This document shows positions 26,707 to 34,917 of a stretch of 64,000 nt of DNA, in pieces (position 1 is the first letter of the stretch; every line of letters begins with the position of its first letter). The stretch lies in assembly GCF_014212355.1 (NCBI RefSeq), contig NZ_JACKXD010000002.1, positions 372,001-436,000 on the forward strand, written 5' to 3'. A program made the translations under genes and the position numbers. The notes beneath the pieces are model-generated. The model saw only the letters and a program-made list of their open reading frames with translations. It ran no database searches and was not told where the DNA came from. The DNA comes from Halobellus ruber. GTDB lineage: Archaea; Halobacteriota; Halobacteria; Halobacteriales; Haloferacaceae.

Positions 26707-27311
26707 TGCTGGTCGCCGAACGGTATCTCGGCCACCGTGACGACGCCGAGGTGGCGGCTCGGCTCTCGAACGCCGACCCCCACCGCGTGGTGCTTTCTGA
26801 CACCGACCGCCGGCGCTCCCGGGTCCGGACCGAGACCCAGGCGGGGGCCGATCTCGGCATCGTCGTCGCCGCGGAACTCGGGGACGGCGACGTCCTCGAA
26901 ACCGCCGAGGGGGACCCCGTGGTCGTGGAACTCGCGGCCGTCGACGCACTCGTCGTCGACTTCGGGGACAGCGACGTCCCGGCGACCGCGGCGCTCGCGG
27001 TCGGTCACGCGGCTGGAAACCGACACTGGGACCTCGCCGTCCGCGACGGGGAGGCCCTCTTTCCGGTTCCCGACACCCGCGAGCGGATGCGCGAAGCGAT
27101 CGAAGGGGACCTTCCGGCGGGCGTGAGGACGCGTTTCGAGTCCGTCCCGCCGACGACCTTCGACGACGGCGGGACGCCGGAGCACGCCCACAGCCACAGC
27201 GGGGGAGGCCACGAGTACGAACACGACGCGGCTCACGACCACGGAGACCACGCACACTCCGGCATCCCCGGTCGCAGCGTTCGCTCCTCGGAGGACGGCC
27301 GTGATGCGTGA
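26706..27311 (+). CDS. ureE: Urease accessory protein UreE (nickel metallochaperone)
   Basis: This 201-residue chaperone delivers Ni2+ to urease through UreG. The N-terminal domain has the DRRRSRVRTETQAGADLGIV motif. The C-terminal metal-binding part keeps a conserved His in LAVGHAAGNRHWD. It ends in a strongly His-rich tail of about 30 residues (HAHSHSGGGHEYEHDAAHDH and beyond). The ATG overlaps the ureD stop by 1 base. The His tail probably stores nickel. Confidence 0.94.
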   Translation: MLVAERYLGHRDDAEVAARLSNADPHRVVLSDTDRRRSRVRTETQAGADLGIVVAAELGDGDVLETAEGDPVVVELAAVDALVVDFGDSDVPATAALAVGHAAGNRHWDLAVRDGEALFPVPDTRERMREAIEGDLPAGVRTRFESVPPTTFDDGGTPEHAHSHSGGGHEYEHDAAHDHGDHAHSGIPGRSVRSSEDGRDA

Positions 27312-27993
27312 CGACGCGACGCTCGAGGCGTTCCGCCTGGCCGACTCCTTTCTCCCGGTCGGCACGAACTCCATCTCTTCGGGGATCGAGCAGTTCGTCC
27401 AGGAGGGGCGGATCGAGAACCTCGACGACCTCCGGGCGGTGCTGGAGGCGTACCTCCGCAACCAGGTCGGAACGGCCGACCTCGTGGCGCTCCGGGCCGC
27501 ACACGAAGCCGCCCGCGATGACGACGTCGCGGCCGTCCGTGCCGCCGACCGCCGGCTGACGGCCGTGACGCTGCCGGCGGAGTTCCGCGAGGCCGCCACC
27601 CAGTCGGGTGCCCGGCTGCTCTCACTCCAGCGTGACCTCCGCTCGGACCCGTTGTTGGACGCGTACGCCGCGGCAGTCGACGACGGAACGGCCCCCGGCA
27701 ACCACCCGGTCGTGCTGGGCGCCGTCGCCGGCCGCGCCGGAATCGCGGAGCGGGAGGCGTGTCTGGTGTACTGTCACGGCTTCCTGACCGGGTTGCTCGG
27801 GGCCGCCCAGCGGCTGCTCTCGGTCGGCCACACCGGGGTCCAGCGGGCGCTCGATCGGCTCCGACCGACCGTCCGGGCGGCTGTCGACGCCAGCGACGCG
27901 CGGACGCTCGACGATCTGACGTCGTTCACGCCGCTCGCGGAGGTTCTATCGGCGGACCACGAGCGCGCGGATCGGCGCCTGTTCCTGAGTTGA
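27304..27993 (+). CDS. ureF: Urease accessory protein UreF
   Basis: This 229-residue helical GTPase-regulating protein of the UreDFG complex carries ADSFLPVGTNSISSGIEQFV, the family start, RNQVGTADLVALRAAHEAAR, and the conserved GNHPVVLGAVAGRAGI and YCHGFLTGLLGAAQRLL stretches. It overlaps ureE by 8 bp (ATG 27304; GTG 27301 is an alternative). It is the last gene of the urease operon. Confidence 0.94.
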   Translation: MRDDATLEAFRLADSFLPVGTNSISSGIEQFVQEGRIENLDDLRAVLEAYLRNQVGTADLVALRAAHEAARDDDVAAVRAADRRLTAVTLPAEFREAATQSGARLLSLQRDLRSDPLLDAYAAAVDDGTAPGNHPVVLGAVAGRAGIAEREACLVYCHGFLTGLLGAAQRLLSVGHTGVQRALDRLRPTVRAAVDASDARTLDDLTSFTPLAEVLSADHERADRRLFLS

Positions 27994-28231
27994 TTCGGGG
28001 CACCGCCGATCCTCGGGACAAGGCTCAAGCCCTCCGAGGGCATCAGCCACGGACGACAGGACCGGGTCCCGACCTACTGTCGCCCCGTGTCCTGTTGTCT
28101 CCAGTCGGAGAACCGGGGGGTTGCCCGCCTCCCGGCCTTTCGGTATCGCCGACGAGCGTGAGCCCCGTCTACGGGCCGTGCTGGCCGCCGAATCCACCCG
28201 TCACGGCTCCGTTCGGCCCCGATAGGCCCGA

Positions 28232-28651
28232 TCAGCGGACGACCGTCACCGGAACGGGTGCCCGGTTGGCCACCTTCTTCGCGACGTTGCCGACGAACAG
28301 CCGGTCGCTCAACGACCCGCTGTGGGTCCCGATCACCACCGCGTCGAACCCCTCGGCCCGGTTCAGGATCGCTCGTGCGGGGTGGCCCATCCCCACCTCG
28401 GTGTCGATCTCCAATCCGTGCTCGGCCGCAAGTTCCCGCGCCCGGTCGAAGACACCCTCGGCCTTCGACTCGGCAGCTTCGCCGGCGTCGTCCTCCAGCG
28501 CCAGCCCCGCCGCCGTGCCACCCATCAGCGACGGGTTGCCGGCGACGTGGAGCACGGTGATCTCGGCCTCGGGATGGTTCTCGAGTGCGTATTCGAGGGC
28601 CCGTTCGGCCATCTCCGAGTCGTCCATCGGCACGAGGAGGCTCGATATCAT
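28232..28651 (-). CDS. Universal stress protein (UspA family)
   Basis: This 139-residue single-domain Usp has start MISSLLVPMDDSEMAERALE. The ATP-binding G-2X-G-9X-G(S/T) signature appears as GTHSGSLSDRLFVGNVAKKV followed by ANRAPVPVTVVR. A small insertion (LALEDDAGEAAESKAEG) precedes helix 2. It sits between urease and the DabAB pair, convergent with ureF and on the DabAB strand. Its role under stress is unknown. Confidence 0.93.
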   Translation of the reverse strand: MISSLLVPMDDSEMAERALEYALENHPEAEITVLHVAGNPSLMGGTAAGLALEDDAGEAAESKAEGVFDRARELAAEHGLEIDTEVGMGHPARAILNRAEGFDAVVIGTHSGSLSDRLFVGNVAKKVANRAPVPVTVVR

Positions 28652-28736
28652 ACGTTACGTACGGCTCGGGGGATGATGAACCCGGCTGGTCAGGGCGTGA
28701 CGAGGACGACCACGCTCTGAACGCAGTGCCGGCGGA

Positions 28737-31196
28737 TCAGTCGTCGGCGGGCGTGGGCGTCGGCTGCCCTTCGGGTTCCTGTTCGGTCGCGGGCGACGCC
28801 GGCGTCCACGCCAGATCGCCGGCGTAGTGGAACACCCGGTGGTCGCGTTCGGGGTCGACGACCGAAAGCGAGAGCCACCCGTTGTCGAGCAGGCGCGTCA
28901 GGTCCTCGTGGTCGGCGAGGATCCCCGTGACGCGGTCGGTCGGCGCGTGGACCACCGTCGAGAGCCGGAGGGGCTGGTGGTACGGTTCGTCGTCTGCGGC
29001 CATCACCGACTGCAGCGGAAGTCCCGTCATCACGTCGCCGCCGTTGCCCTGGTAGACGCCGACGTTGCCGACGGGGTTCTGTGTCACCTTCGAGCCGCTG
29101 CCGTAGACCCCGGTGTCGACCGTCGCGAAGTAGTACTGGGCGTTGATCCACTGGGTGACGACCATCGGCCCCGTGAGGACGGCCTCCAGGGCGTCGCCGT
29201 CGGGATCGGTCCGCCAGTCGTAGGAGTGGAGGAACGCCCGGCCGTCCAGGTCGACCCCGGCTGTGAGTTCCCGCGGCCCGATCACGAACCCCGCGTTCCC
29301 GGCCAACCCCCACTCCGGGCGGGTCTCCGCCCAGTCGGCCGCGCGGCGCTCGGTCTCGCGGACACCCGATTCCGGGGCGGCGCCCATGTCCTCGGCCCGC
29401 TCTGCGGCCGCGCCGGCGCGGGCGGTTGCGAGGTCCGCGCGGAGTCGTTCGACGTCGTCGGCGTGCGTTCCGGGGACGGTGCCGGCGTACAGCGTCACCT
29501 CGTCGGTGGTCGTGTTGTGTTCACCGGCGACGAAGACGGTGTCGTCGGGCACGTCGATCCCGCGCTCCCGGAGATCGGTCCTGACGGCCTCGTCGTTGCA
29601 GATCGCTGCGAGGACGCGGGCGCTCGGGCCGCCCGGGTTGCCGGCGCAGGCGCCGCAGTCGAGGCTCGAGTCGAACGGGTTGTTCGCAGTCTCGCTTGCG
29701 TGGCCCGCGAAGACCACCAGCCGCCCGAACTGCTCGATCCCCATCAGTTCGAACGCCGTCGCCGCGTACTCGACTTTTTGTTCGTGTGTGAGCCCGGACG
29801 GAAGCGCTCCGGCCTCGGAGCGCCCCTCGAAGTCGGGCTCGCAGAACTCGTGGGCGTCGGGCAGCCGGCGGTCGGCGGCGTCCAGCAGGTCGTAAACGCG
29901 CGTGGGCAGCAGCGTCCGGAGGATAAGCCCCAGGCCGTACCCCGCGCCGGCGCTCTCGACGAAGCTAAACGCGGTCGCGGCGTTCGAGCGGAGGTCCGCG
30001 AGCGCCTCCGAGGCAGTCTCGCGGGCGGCGCGCCAGCGGTCGTATGCGCCCTTCTCCCCGGCGGTCCCCGACGCCGGACGGTCCGCGATGTGGTGTTCCG
30101 GCTCCAGGATCGGGGGGCAGGCGTCGACGGTCACGTCGGAGCCGTAGCCCTCGTGGCGCATCGGAATCCCGAAGAAGCCGGCGTAGCCGTGGGTCTCGTA
30201 GTCGCCCGCGGCCTCGATGTGCCGCCGGATGATCTCCGACCGGGTGTCGATACAGAACACCAGCTGCGCGTCGGGGCGATCCGCCGACTCGCTGTCGGCG
30301 AGAAGCCGGCTCGCCTCCGCGACCGCTCCGGTCAGCTCCGACCGGTAGCTGCGCTCCCACGCGGTCAGCCACACCTCGGGGAGGGGAACGCCCGAGGCGG
30401 CCGCCTCCGTCGGGTCCGTACGTGTCGCCGCGTCGGGGTGGGCGGGCGCCTCGTCGGGCGCGAGCGGGGCGTCGAACTGGTCGGCGAGCGCCAGCCGCGC
30501 CGCCAGATATCCGGGCAGGGAGATCGGATACGCCGACTGCCAGGCGTCGCCGTCGCCGACACGCTGTTTGATCAGGCCGGTCCACCCCGGCAGCGCCGCC
30601 AGGTGGAACTCCAGGATCGCCCTCCGCTCCGGTTCGGGATACTCGTCGAGAGACGTCTGAACGACCTGAACGGGGTCGCCAGGGAGGGCGGCGATCGCCT
30701 CGCCGTTCGGGATCTCGTCGTCGTGGCGGGCAACCGCCCGGAAGGCCGTATAGAAGCCGCGGTCGCGGTCCGGCATCGCCCACTCCGCCCCGCCCTGGTC
30801 GAGGAACGCCGCCAGCCACTTGGTGAGGACGGCGTCGACCCGCTCGGTCGCCGGCGACGTCGCGGTGTCGTCGGCCGTCCCCGACGGATCCGACTCCGCG
30901 GCCGCCAGCGCCGAGAGCGACGCCTCGGGGTCGGTCTCGTACCCGTGGGCGTCGAGTTCCTCGCGGAGGAGTTCGGGGTCGATCCGTCCGTCCTCCAAGG
31001 CGCCCCGGAAGACGGCTGCGCTCGGGTAGCCGTCGCCGCCGAGGAGTCGCTCGGCGTCCGCAACGGCCTCGTGGAACGGCGTGTCCTCGAACCCCGCGAG
31101 TGGGTTCGCGGTGACAAAGGAGTGCAGCGGCCAGGCGGCGCCGACGGCGTCGGCCGCCGCGTCGATACGATCCTCGATAGCGGTCTCAGTACTCAT
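28737..31196 (-). CDS. dabA: DabA-type inorganic carbon trap subunit (DUF2309/UPF0753)
   Basis: This 819-residue protein of the DUF2309 family forms, with DabB, a vectorial carbonic-anhydrase-like complex that turns CO2 into bicarbonate inside the cell. The predicted zinc ligands are visible: Cys and Asp in LVFCIDTRSEIIRRH, His in VVFAGHASETANNPF, and Cys in DSSLDCGACAGNPGGPSAR. Other conserved blocks are SFVTANPLAGFEDTPFHEAV at the N-terminus and NAQYYFATVDTGVYGSGSK near the C-terminus. The start overlaps the dabB-like stop by 11 bp. Confidence 0.92.
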   Translation of the reverse strand: MSTETAIEDRIDAAADAVGAAWPLHSFVTANPLAGFEDTPFHEAVADAERLLGGDGYPSAAVFRGALEDGRIDPELLREELDAHGYETDPEASLSALAAAESDPSGTADDTATSPATERVDAVLTKWLAAFLDQGGAEWAMPDRDRGFYTAFRAVARHDDEIPNGEAIAALPGDPVQVVQTSLDEYPEPERRAILEFHLAALPGWTGLIKQRVGDGDAWQSAYPISLPGYLAARLALADQFDAPLAPDEAPAHPDAATRTDPTEAAASGVPLPEVWLTAWERSYRSELTGAVAEASRLLADSESADRPDAQLVFCIDTRSEIIRRHIEAAGDYETHGYAGFFGIPMRHEGYGSDVTVDACPPILEPEHHIADRPASGTAGEKGAYDRWRAARETASEALADLRSNAATAFSFVESAGAGYGLGLILRTLLPTRVYDLLDAADRRLPDAHEFCEPDFEGRSEAGALPSGLTHEQKVEYAATAFELMGIEQFGRLVVFAGHASETANNPFDSSLDCGACAGNPGGPSARVLAAICNDEAVRTDLRERGIDVPDDTVFVAGEHNTTTDEVTLYAGTVPGTHADDVERLRADLATARAGAAAERAEDMGAAPESGVRETERRAADWAETRPEWGLAGNAGFVIGPRELTAGVDLDGRAFLHSYDWRTDPDGDALEAVLTGPMVVTQWINAQYYFATVDTGVYGSGSKVTQNPVGNVGVYQGNGGDVMTGLPLQSVMAADDEPYHQPLRLSTVVHAPTDRVTGILADHEDLTRLLDNGWLSLSVVDPERDHRVFHYAGDLAWTPASPATEQEPEGQPTPTPADD

Positions 31197-32673
31197 TGTA
31201 GTCCTCCGTGGCGGTTAGCTGCGTTTCGGGGGCGGGCTGGGTTGCGTTCAGGAGCGCGACGTAGACCCGCCGGCTCCGCTTGTAGGCGCCGGTCTCGACG
31301 GCGAGATACGCCGCCAGGAACGCGACGGCGACAAGCCCGTGGATCGGGGTCAACGCGGCCGGCTCCCCGACCGCCGGCAGTCCGGCGAGGAGTCCGGCCA
31401 CGACGTTGTAGACGCCGGCGTAGACGGCGATGGCCGGTATCGCGACGACCGGGACGGCACCGTAGCGGACGGCACCCGGGAGCGCGGCGTCGGCTACGAA
31501 CCCACGGGCGGCGTGGAGCGTCGTCAGCGTCACGAGCAGCGTGAGCAGGAGGCCGGAATCGAAGCTGGTGCCCTTCCCGGTCAGCACCGCGAAGGTACCC
31601 CCCGCCGCGAGCGCGGTGCCACCGGTCGCAACGACCCCGAGCGGCGTCAGCGAGCCGGAATCCGGCGTCGCAGTCGGGTGCTCGTGGTGGACGGTGCCAC
31701 CCGACCCCAGGAACTGGTAGGCCTTGTAGAACCCGTGGAGGATCAGGTGGGCGACCGCGGCACCGAAGAAGCCCAACCCGGCCTGGACGATCATAAAGCC
31801 CATCTGGCCGACCGTCGAGCAGCCGAGTTTCCCCTTGACGTCGGTCCGGACGGTCTTCAGGAACTTCCCCAGGATCGCGCTCGTCGCGCCGACCAGGACG
31901 ACCGCGAGCAACACGCCGGCGTCGACGGTGACGACCGGCGCGAACCGCACGAGCAGGACCCCGCCGGCGTTGACGAACCCGGCGTGCATCAGCGCCGACG
32001 CCGGCGTCGGAGCCGTCATCGACGAGAGCAGCCAGGTGTGGAACGGCACCAGCGCCGACTGGATCATCGCCGCGAGCAGGAGCGCGGCCGCGACGAGGAG
32101 CACGAGCGCCGAGGGGGCGGCCTCGACGGCAGCGGGAACCGCTGATATCGCGGCCGCCCCGGTCGACAACCGGAGCGCGCCGATTGCGACCGTCAGTGCG
32201 GCGCCGCCGGCCAGGAAGTACCGGCGGGCAAGCGCCGCGGCGGCCCCCGCCTGCGGCCACCCCTCGACGTGGCCGATCAGCTCGGCCATCACCAGCCCCA
32301 TTGTGACCCACGCGGCCACGAACAGGACGAAACTGTCCGCGGCGACCAGGACCATCACCGTCAGCGTGAACGCGAACACGCGCCCGACGAACCGGTCTAC
32401 GGTCCGGCTGCCGGCGAGGTAGCGCCGCGAGTAGCTGTGGACGATGCCGCTGAAGAACGTGACAGTCACCCACATCACGGCCGTCAGCCCGTCGACGACC
32501 ACGAGGCCAGGTACCCCCCAGGAGAGGTCGGCGACGACCCGGGCGGCCAGCACGCCGACGCTCGCGACACAGAGGAGCCAGGCGAGTCGCGTCAACGCCC
32601 ACGGCACCCGGGAGCCCGAGCGCGTCGGCGTCGGCAGCTGTCCTACAGTCGTCGGTCCGTCGTGTTCTGTCAT
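31186..32673 (-). CDS. dabB: DabB-type membrane subunit (NuoL/MrpA-like)
   Basis: This 495-residue antiporter-like subunit has about 13 TM segments. The core has VTVTFFSGIVHSYSRRYLAG, the proton-channel helix MIQSALVPFHTWLLSSMTAP followed by TPASALMHAGFVNAGGVLLV, and ILHGFYKAYQFLGSGGTVHH. These match the proton-translocating subunit of DAB and Complex I. It is expected to couple the ion gradient to DabA. ATG 32673 is preferred; the frame opens further upstream to 32805 without membrane sequence. The upstream spacer at 32760-32815 is AT-rich. Confidence 0.92.
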   Translation of the reverse strand: MTEHDGPTTVGQLPTPTRSGSRVPWALTRLAWLLCVASVGVLAARVVADLSWGVPGLVVVDGLTAVMWVTVTFFSGIVHSYSRRYLAGSRTVDRFVGRVFAFTLTVMVLVAADSFVLFVAAWVTMGLVMAELIGHVEGWPQAGAAAALARRYFLAGGAALTVAIGALRLSTGAAAISAVPAAVEAAPSALVLLVAAALLLAAMIQSALVPFHTWLLSSMTAPTPASALMHAGFVNAGGVLLVRFAPVVTVDAGVLLAVVLVGATSAILGKFLKTVRTDVKGKLGCSTVGQMGFMIVQAGLGFFGAAVAHLILHGFYKAYQFLGSGGTVHHEHPTATPDSGSLTPLGVVATGGTALAAGGTFAVLTGKGTSFDSGLLLTLLVTLTTLHAARGFVADAALPGAVRYGAVPVVAIPAIAVYAGVYNVVAGLLAGLPAVGEPAALTPIHGLVAVAFLAAYLAVETGAYKRSRRVYVALLNATQPAPETQLTATEDYNEY

Positions 32674-32899
32674 CGTTCGTATCGTCCACGACCGGCACCT
32701 GCGACGACGCCCCTCCGACGTCGCGCATCCGGTCTTCGGTCGTATCTGTCCCCTTCTACGAACGATACGGTTATTAAATCTATCTAAATTACCAGAACGT
32801 TCCAAAAAAGTGTATTATAGAACGTGATGGTCATCGGCGGGTGACCCCTGACGGCGGCGGGTAGAAAACCATATCATCACGGGCGTGCGGGTTTCAGGT

Positions 32900-33916
32900 A
32901 TGGAGGAGGTAGCGGGGACCGTGCTCGTCGGGGACTCGTTCGATCCGGTCTCCGGGCGTGTCGTCGTCGAGGACGGCCGAATCGAGGCGATAGAGGAGAC
33001 CGGGACCGACTCGACCGACATCGTTCTCCCGGCGTTCGTCAACGCCCACACGCATCTGGGGGACTCCGTCGCGAAGGAGGCCGCGGTCGGACTCTCGCTC
33101 GGTGAGGCGGTCGCGCCCCCGAACAGCCTGAAGCACCGGCGGCTGGCTACCGCCGACCGCGGGGACCTTGTGGCGGCGATGCGGCGGACGCTCCGGTTCA
33201 TGCACCGCACCGGCACGGCGCGGTGTCTGGACTTCCGGGAGTCGGGTCCGGCCGGCGCCCGCGCGTTACGGGACGCCGCCGGGCCGGTGGAGTTCGACCC
33301 GTTCATCTTCGGCAGCGGTGACCCTTCGGTTCTGGATATCGCCGACGGATACGGCGCCAGCGGGGCGAACGACGACGACTTCGCCGAGGAACGCGCCGCT
33401 GCCGCCGAGCGGGGCGTGCCGTTTGCGATCCACGCCGGCGAACCAGACGCGACGGACATCCATCCCGCACTCGACCTGGACCCCGACCTGCTCGTGCATA
33501 TGATCCACGCCGAGGGCGAGCACCTGAGCCGCGTCGCCGCCGACGACGTACCGGTCGCGGTCTGTCCCCGCGCGAACACCGTCCTCGGCGTCGGCAAACC
33601 GCCGATCCGGGACCTGCTCGACCACACGACCGTCGCGCTGGGGACCGACAACGTGATGTTGAACCCCCCGTCGATGTTCCGGGAGATGGCCTACACGGCC
33701 AAGCACTTCGACGTGACCGCTACGGAGGTGCTGGGGATGGCGACGCGGGCCGGTGCGGAGGTGGTCGGGCTGGATTGCGGCGTCATCGCCCCGGGCAAGC
33801 GGGCGGAACTCCTCGTGATCGACGGCGACTCCGACAACCTCGCCGGAACCGAGGACCCGATCCGGGCGGTCGTCCGCCGCGCGACCGGGCTCGACGTCGC
33901 CCGCGTCGTGCGCTAA
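32900..33916 (+). CDS. Amidohydrolase (cytosine deaminase / chlorohydrolase-like)
   Basis: This 338-residue metal-dependent hydrolase of the amidohydrolase superfamily has metal ligands in FVNAHTHLGDS, His in FAIHAGEPDATDIH, His near LLVHMIHAEGEHLS, and the catalytic Asp in VALGTDNVMLNPPS. The C-terminus returns to the small beta-sandwich (GVIAPGKRAELLVIDGDSDN). Substrates of close relatives are deaminated purines, pyrimidines or triazines, so it may contribute to nitrogen salvage. It starts at ATG 32900 and overlaps the Lrp-type gene by 4 bp at its 3' end (convergent). Confidence 0.88.
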   Translation: MEEVAGTVLVGDSFDPVSGRVVVEDGRIEAIEETGTDSTDIVLPAFVNAHTHLGDSVAKEAAVGLSLGEAVAPPNSLKHRRLATADRGDLVAAMRRTLRFMHRTGTARCLDFRESGPAGARALRDAAGPVEFDPFIFGSGDPSVLDIADGYGASGANDDDFAEERAAAAERGVPFAIHAGEPDATDIHPALDLDPDLLVHMIHAEGEHLSRVAADDVPVAVCPRANTVLGVGKPPIRDLLDHTTVALGTDNVMLNPPSMFREMAYTAKHFDVTATEVLGMATRAGAEVVGLDCGVIAPGKRAELLVIDGDSDNLAGTEDPIRAVVRRATGLDVARVVR

Positions 33917-34386
33917 GCGTCCGTTCGGGGGTCGAACCGCCCGAACGGCGTGGTCTCGTGGCTCCGGACCAGGACCTCGTCGGCCACGGTCAGGCCCATG
34001 TCGAGGAGTTCCTGTGCGACGGGCGTGATGTCGCTGTCGGACTCCCCGACGGCGGTCACCAGCAGGTTCTGATCGCCGGTGACCAGCTCCTGGACGGAGA
34101 CCACGCCGTCGATTTCGAGAATGTCGGGGATGAGGTCGCCACGCTCGGGGATCGACGCGGTACAGAACAGCAACATCCGGAGCGGGTACCCCGACTTCTG
34201 GTAGTCGACTTCCGCGCTGTAGCCCTTGATGACGCCTTCCGACTCCAGCCGCTGGATGCGCTTGCGGACGGTGCTGCCGGAGGTTCCGGTCCGCTCGGCG
34301 ATGTCACCGGACGACACGTTCCTGGCGTCCTCTTGCAGCGCGTACAGGATCGCCTCGTCGACGTCGTCTGTCGCGTCGTCGGCCAT
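33913..34386 (-). CDS. Lrp/AsnC-family transcriptional regulator
   Basis: This 157-residue protein has an N-terminal HTH (VDEAILYALQEDARNVSSGD, then GTSGSTVRKRIQRLESEGVI) and a linker strand (KGYSAEVDYQKSGYPLRML). A C-terminal RAM-like ligand-binding domain follows (VVSVQELVTGDQNLLVTAVG). The final 30 residues resemble a haloarchaeal extension. A GGAGGT ribosome binding site at 34393-34398 lies 6 nt before the ATG, unusual here where most starts lack one. It likely binds an amino acid and regulates nearby or distant metabolism. Confidence 0.92.
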   Translation of the reverse strand: MADDATDDVDEAILYALQEDARNVSSGDIAERTGTSGSTVRKRIQRLESEGVIKGYSAEVDYQKSGYPLRMLLFCTASIPERGDLIPDILEIDGVVSVQELVTGDQNLLVTAVGESDSDITPVAQELLDMGLTVADEVLVRSHETTPFGRFDPRTDA

Positions 34387-34392
34387 ACCCGT

Positions 34393-34398
34393 ACCTCC
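34393..34398 (-). promoter_or_regulatory. Strong Shine-Dalgarno GGAGGT
   Basis: It lies six nt upstream of the Lrp-type ATG at 34386. A TATA-like AAGATAAAG lies further upstream at about 34410-34418. Confidence 0.5.
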
Positions 34399-34541
34399 GC
34401 GGCACGGCCACTTTATCTTGTACCCTGTCGGGGGCCGCCCGGCCGACCGCGGCTTCGCCAGTCGGTTACTCCCTTCTGCCCTCGTTCGTCCCGATCCCGG
34501 TCCTAACTAACCAGTGCCGCCGCGGACGGACAAGGAACTGA

Positions 34542-34619
34542 TACTGTTGGCTATAACTACGTGAAGATTTTCGGCACCTCGGGGTGCCGAAATCCTTCAC
34601 GCGACTATAGCCGACAGTA
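34542..34619 (+). repeat. Palindromic element family 1, copy C
   Basis: This 78-bp copy has left arm TACTGTTGGCTATAACTACG and right arm ACTATAGCCGACAGTA, with a central pair TTTCGGCACC/GGTGCCGAAA. It is flanked by TGA on both sides. The arm order (CTACGTGAAGA left) is the reverse of copies A and B. It separates the Lrp gene from a phenylacetate-CoA ligase remnant. Confidence 0.9.
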
Positions 34620-34679
34620 TGAACCGGCGTCCGTCGAAACGATCGGCTACGGGCGTGAGAGCCGAACGCACAGTCCGGA

Positions 34680-34901
34680 GCGCTCACGGACCCACGGCTC
34701 GCTGAGACGGTCGCCCCCGCCTACGGGAACGCCCCGCACTACCGCGACCGCCTCGACGACCACGGGATCGACCCGGACGATATCGACGGGATCGACGACA
34801 TCGAGCGACTCCCGTTCACGACGAGCGCGGCCTTCACTGATAACTACAACCCGGCTACCGTCGCGTTCGCCGCCGAAGAGGCCGTGATCGTGGCCGCGTA
34901 G
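34680..34901 (+). pseudogene. Phenylacetate-CoA ligase N-terminal fragment
   Basis: An open stretch of 73 codons reads LTDPRLAETVAPAYGNAPHY, then RDRLDDHGIDPDDI and IERLPFTTSAAFTDNY. This is the N-terminal sequence block of PaaK-type AMP-forming ligases (YxNxPHYR, then LPFTTK). The coding ends with a TAG soon after and nothing of the AMP-binding domain follows. There is no start codon. It is a truncated relic beside palindrome copy C. Confidence 0.75.
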
Positions 34902-34917
34902 GACGTTCCTCCCCGAC

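Noticed and set aside
27994-28231. Possible small gene between ureF and uspA
   Set aside because: Frames here lack starts with signals and show no conserved pattern; treated as a 3' spacer.
28827-31544. Plus-strand open frame of about 900 codons opposite dabA
   Set aside because: It is the antisense mirror of a well-supported gene. It has no domains, and a composition typical of shadow frames.
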